A stretch of DNA of 7,064 bases from Vulcanimicrobiota bacterium. GTDB lineage: Bacteria; Eremiobacterota; Eremiobacteria; Baltobacterales; Baltobacteraceae. A program made the position numbers and the translations under genes. The notes under the pieces are model-generated. The model saw only the letters and a program-made list of their open reading frames with translations. It was not told the DNA's origin and did no database searches. The stretch lies in NCBI GenBank assembly GCA_030042755.1, contig JASHZC010000081.1:1-7064 (forward strand), read 5' to 3'. Below are positions 6,244 to 7,064 of this stretch, in pieces (position 1 is the stretch's first letter; each line of letters begins with the position of its first letter).

Positions 6244-7064
6244 TTACGGGCTGGCGAGGTTGAATTTCAACGTGCCGTCGGTGTTCTTGGTGACCGTTAG
6301 CTCGACGTGTCCGCCGTCCATCGCGATGCGGGTTGCACGCGTGGTCGGGCAGCGCGTACCCGGGGACTGATCGCGCGCGAGCTCGCGCGAGAATCCGAAG
6401 ATCGTCCGGCCGCCGTTCGTCCGATTAAAGTACAAGACGTACGGCTTACAACGCGCCGCACCCTCGGAGTAGATCGCCAATTGGTCACCGTTGGCGTAGG
6501 AGATCAGTGCGCAAAGATCTGTGGCATAGCAGCGATCCACGGCCTGGCCGACGCTCCGATCGGCAAACTCGATATGCTGTGAGATTGGCGAAGCGAATGA
6601 GGGCGTACCGCCGAAGGGAATGATCGGCATAATTGCGGCGTGAAAAATTACAGCCGGCCTCGGCGTCGTTGGCGGCGGCTCGGATGATGGGCATGCGGTA
6701 ACCGACGCGGTGTCGCTGCGGTCTCCGGTGTATTGCGGCGCACCACTGCCCATCGCACCCGCAACGACGTATTGTTTGTAGGCTTCCGCCGTTCCGGCGG
6801 GGTCGGCGTTTTCGTACAGGTCCGGCGGACCGGCCTGAGGGTCAACCTGTGCGATTGGTCCCGAGAGCGGTTTGAGCTGGAACGTGCCAACCGGGCCGAA
6901 CTGCGAATACACCGCAGCGCTCCAAGCCCAATCTATAATGATTCCCGGGCGCGACGCGGTAAACGTTGCGGTCCACGTTACGGGACCGCTGGAGTGCGGA
7001 ATAAATGGCTCCGGCGCCTCGTACGGCAGAGCAGTGAAGAGCGCCTCCTTCGAAACCTGAGACG
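6244..7064 (-). CDS. Large surface/exported protein, 5' end beyond the window (272 aa visible)
   Basis: The frame is open from the right edge to TAA at 6244-6246, so the start lies outside. A GTG at 6912 is internal, because the 50 codons before it are uninterrupted and protein-like (EALFTALPYEAPEPF, WTATFTASRPGIIIDWAWSA). Visible residues 1-125 form one unit, running through WSAAVYSQF, NADPAGTAEAYKQYVVAGA and YTGDRSDTASVTACP. From memory this resembles a beta-sandwich domain near the C-terminus of bacterial surface proteins that read GTPENFKSYV...YTGSYS...VTPC. A Pro-rich linker spans 126-137. Residues 138-272 are a second domain I do not recognise, with cysteines 178, 184, 205 and 238 and a beta-rich end (GGHVELTVTKNTDGTLKFNL). 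It is the first visible gene of the minus-strand block and lies 5 nt upstream of the barrel gene. Localisation is inferred from the domain, since the signal peptide is not in view. Confidence 0.8.
   Translation of the reverse strand, partial: SQVSKEALFTALPYEAPEPFIPHSSGPVTWTATFTASRPGIIIDWAWSAAVYSQFGPVGTFQLKPLSGPIAQVDPQAGPPDLYENADPAGTAEAYKQYVVAGAMGSGAPQYTGDRSDTASVTACPSSEPPPTTPRPAVIFHAAIMPIIPFGGTPSFASPISQHIEFADRSVGQAVDRCYATDLCALISYANGDQLAIYSEGAARCKPYVLYFNRTNGGRTIFGFSRELARDQSPGTRCPTTRATRIAMDGGHVELTVTKNTDGTLKFNLASP

Noticed and set aside
5921..6370. Plus-strand 149-residue frame across the barrel/surface-protein junction
   Set aside because: It is antisense to two well supported minus-strand genes, and its composition is that of a shadow frame.
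1..7064. Search for a defence, mobile, CRISPR, tRNA or riboswitch-like system
   Set aside because: I saw no spaced direct repeats, cloverleaf, transposase or integrase motif, or nuclease or reverse-transcriptase motif. All sizeable open frames belong to enzymes or envelope proteins, and every gap between genes is under 130 bp.

Overview
The window looks like chromosomal DNA of a moderately GC-rich, diderm (outer-membrane-bearing) bacterium. It holds an outer-membrane beta-barrel protein with a signal peptide, a lipobox lipoprotein and a small exported protein. Several genes have clear AGGAGG-type ribosome binding sites. The sulfatase carries the LCxPxR motif read by formylglycine-generating enzyme, which fits an aerobe. 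I cannot name the taxon. A soil or uncultured lineage such as Eremiobacterota or Acidobacteriota would fit, but that is only an impression. There are no tRNA, rRNA, CRISPR, transposase or phage features.

Layout, left to right. Positions 1-99 are probably the 3' end of a gene entering from the left (+). Positions 141-392 are a small hypothetical gene (+), stopping 4 bp before the stop codon of a convergent gene. Positions 397-1308 (-) encode a glycine-rich lipoprotein with a jelly-roll-like segment followed by a poly-glycine domain of the ALK/LTK type. Across a 102-bp divergent intergenic region lies 1411-2286 (+), an alpha/beta hydrolase with an Asp nucleophile. After 122 bp comes 2409-4778 (+), a large cytosolic-looking formylglycine sulfatase with a C-terminal beta-rich extension. 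Fourteen bp beyond its stop codon a convergent minus-strand block begins. Read in its direction of transcription, this block is a large surface/exported protein truncated by the right edge (7064 to 6244), an outer-membrane barrel of the phenol-degradation MetA-like family (6238-5300) only 5 nt downstream, and, after a 105-bp gap, a small secreted four-cysteine protein (5194-4793).

Two functional themes can be inferred. The hydrolase and sulfatase, on the same strand and neighbouring, could work on ester or sulfate-ester substrates, but no pathway is proven. The minus-strand block is entirely envelope or exported proteins, and its first two genes are almost certainly co-transcribed. I found no convincing evidence of a complete new defence, mobile or RNA-guided system. 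The most unusual items are the poly-glycine lipoprotein, the surface-protein/barrel gene pair, and the hydrolase whose halide-binding positions do not match a true haloalkane dehalogenase.
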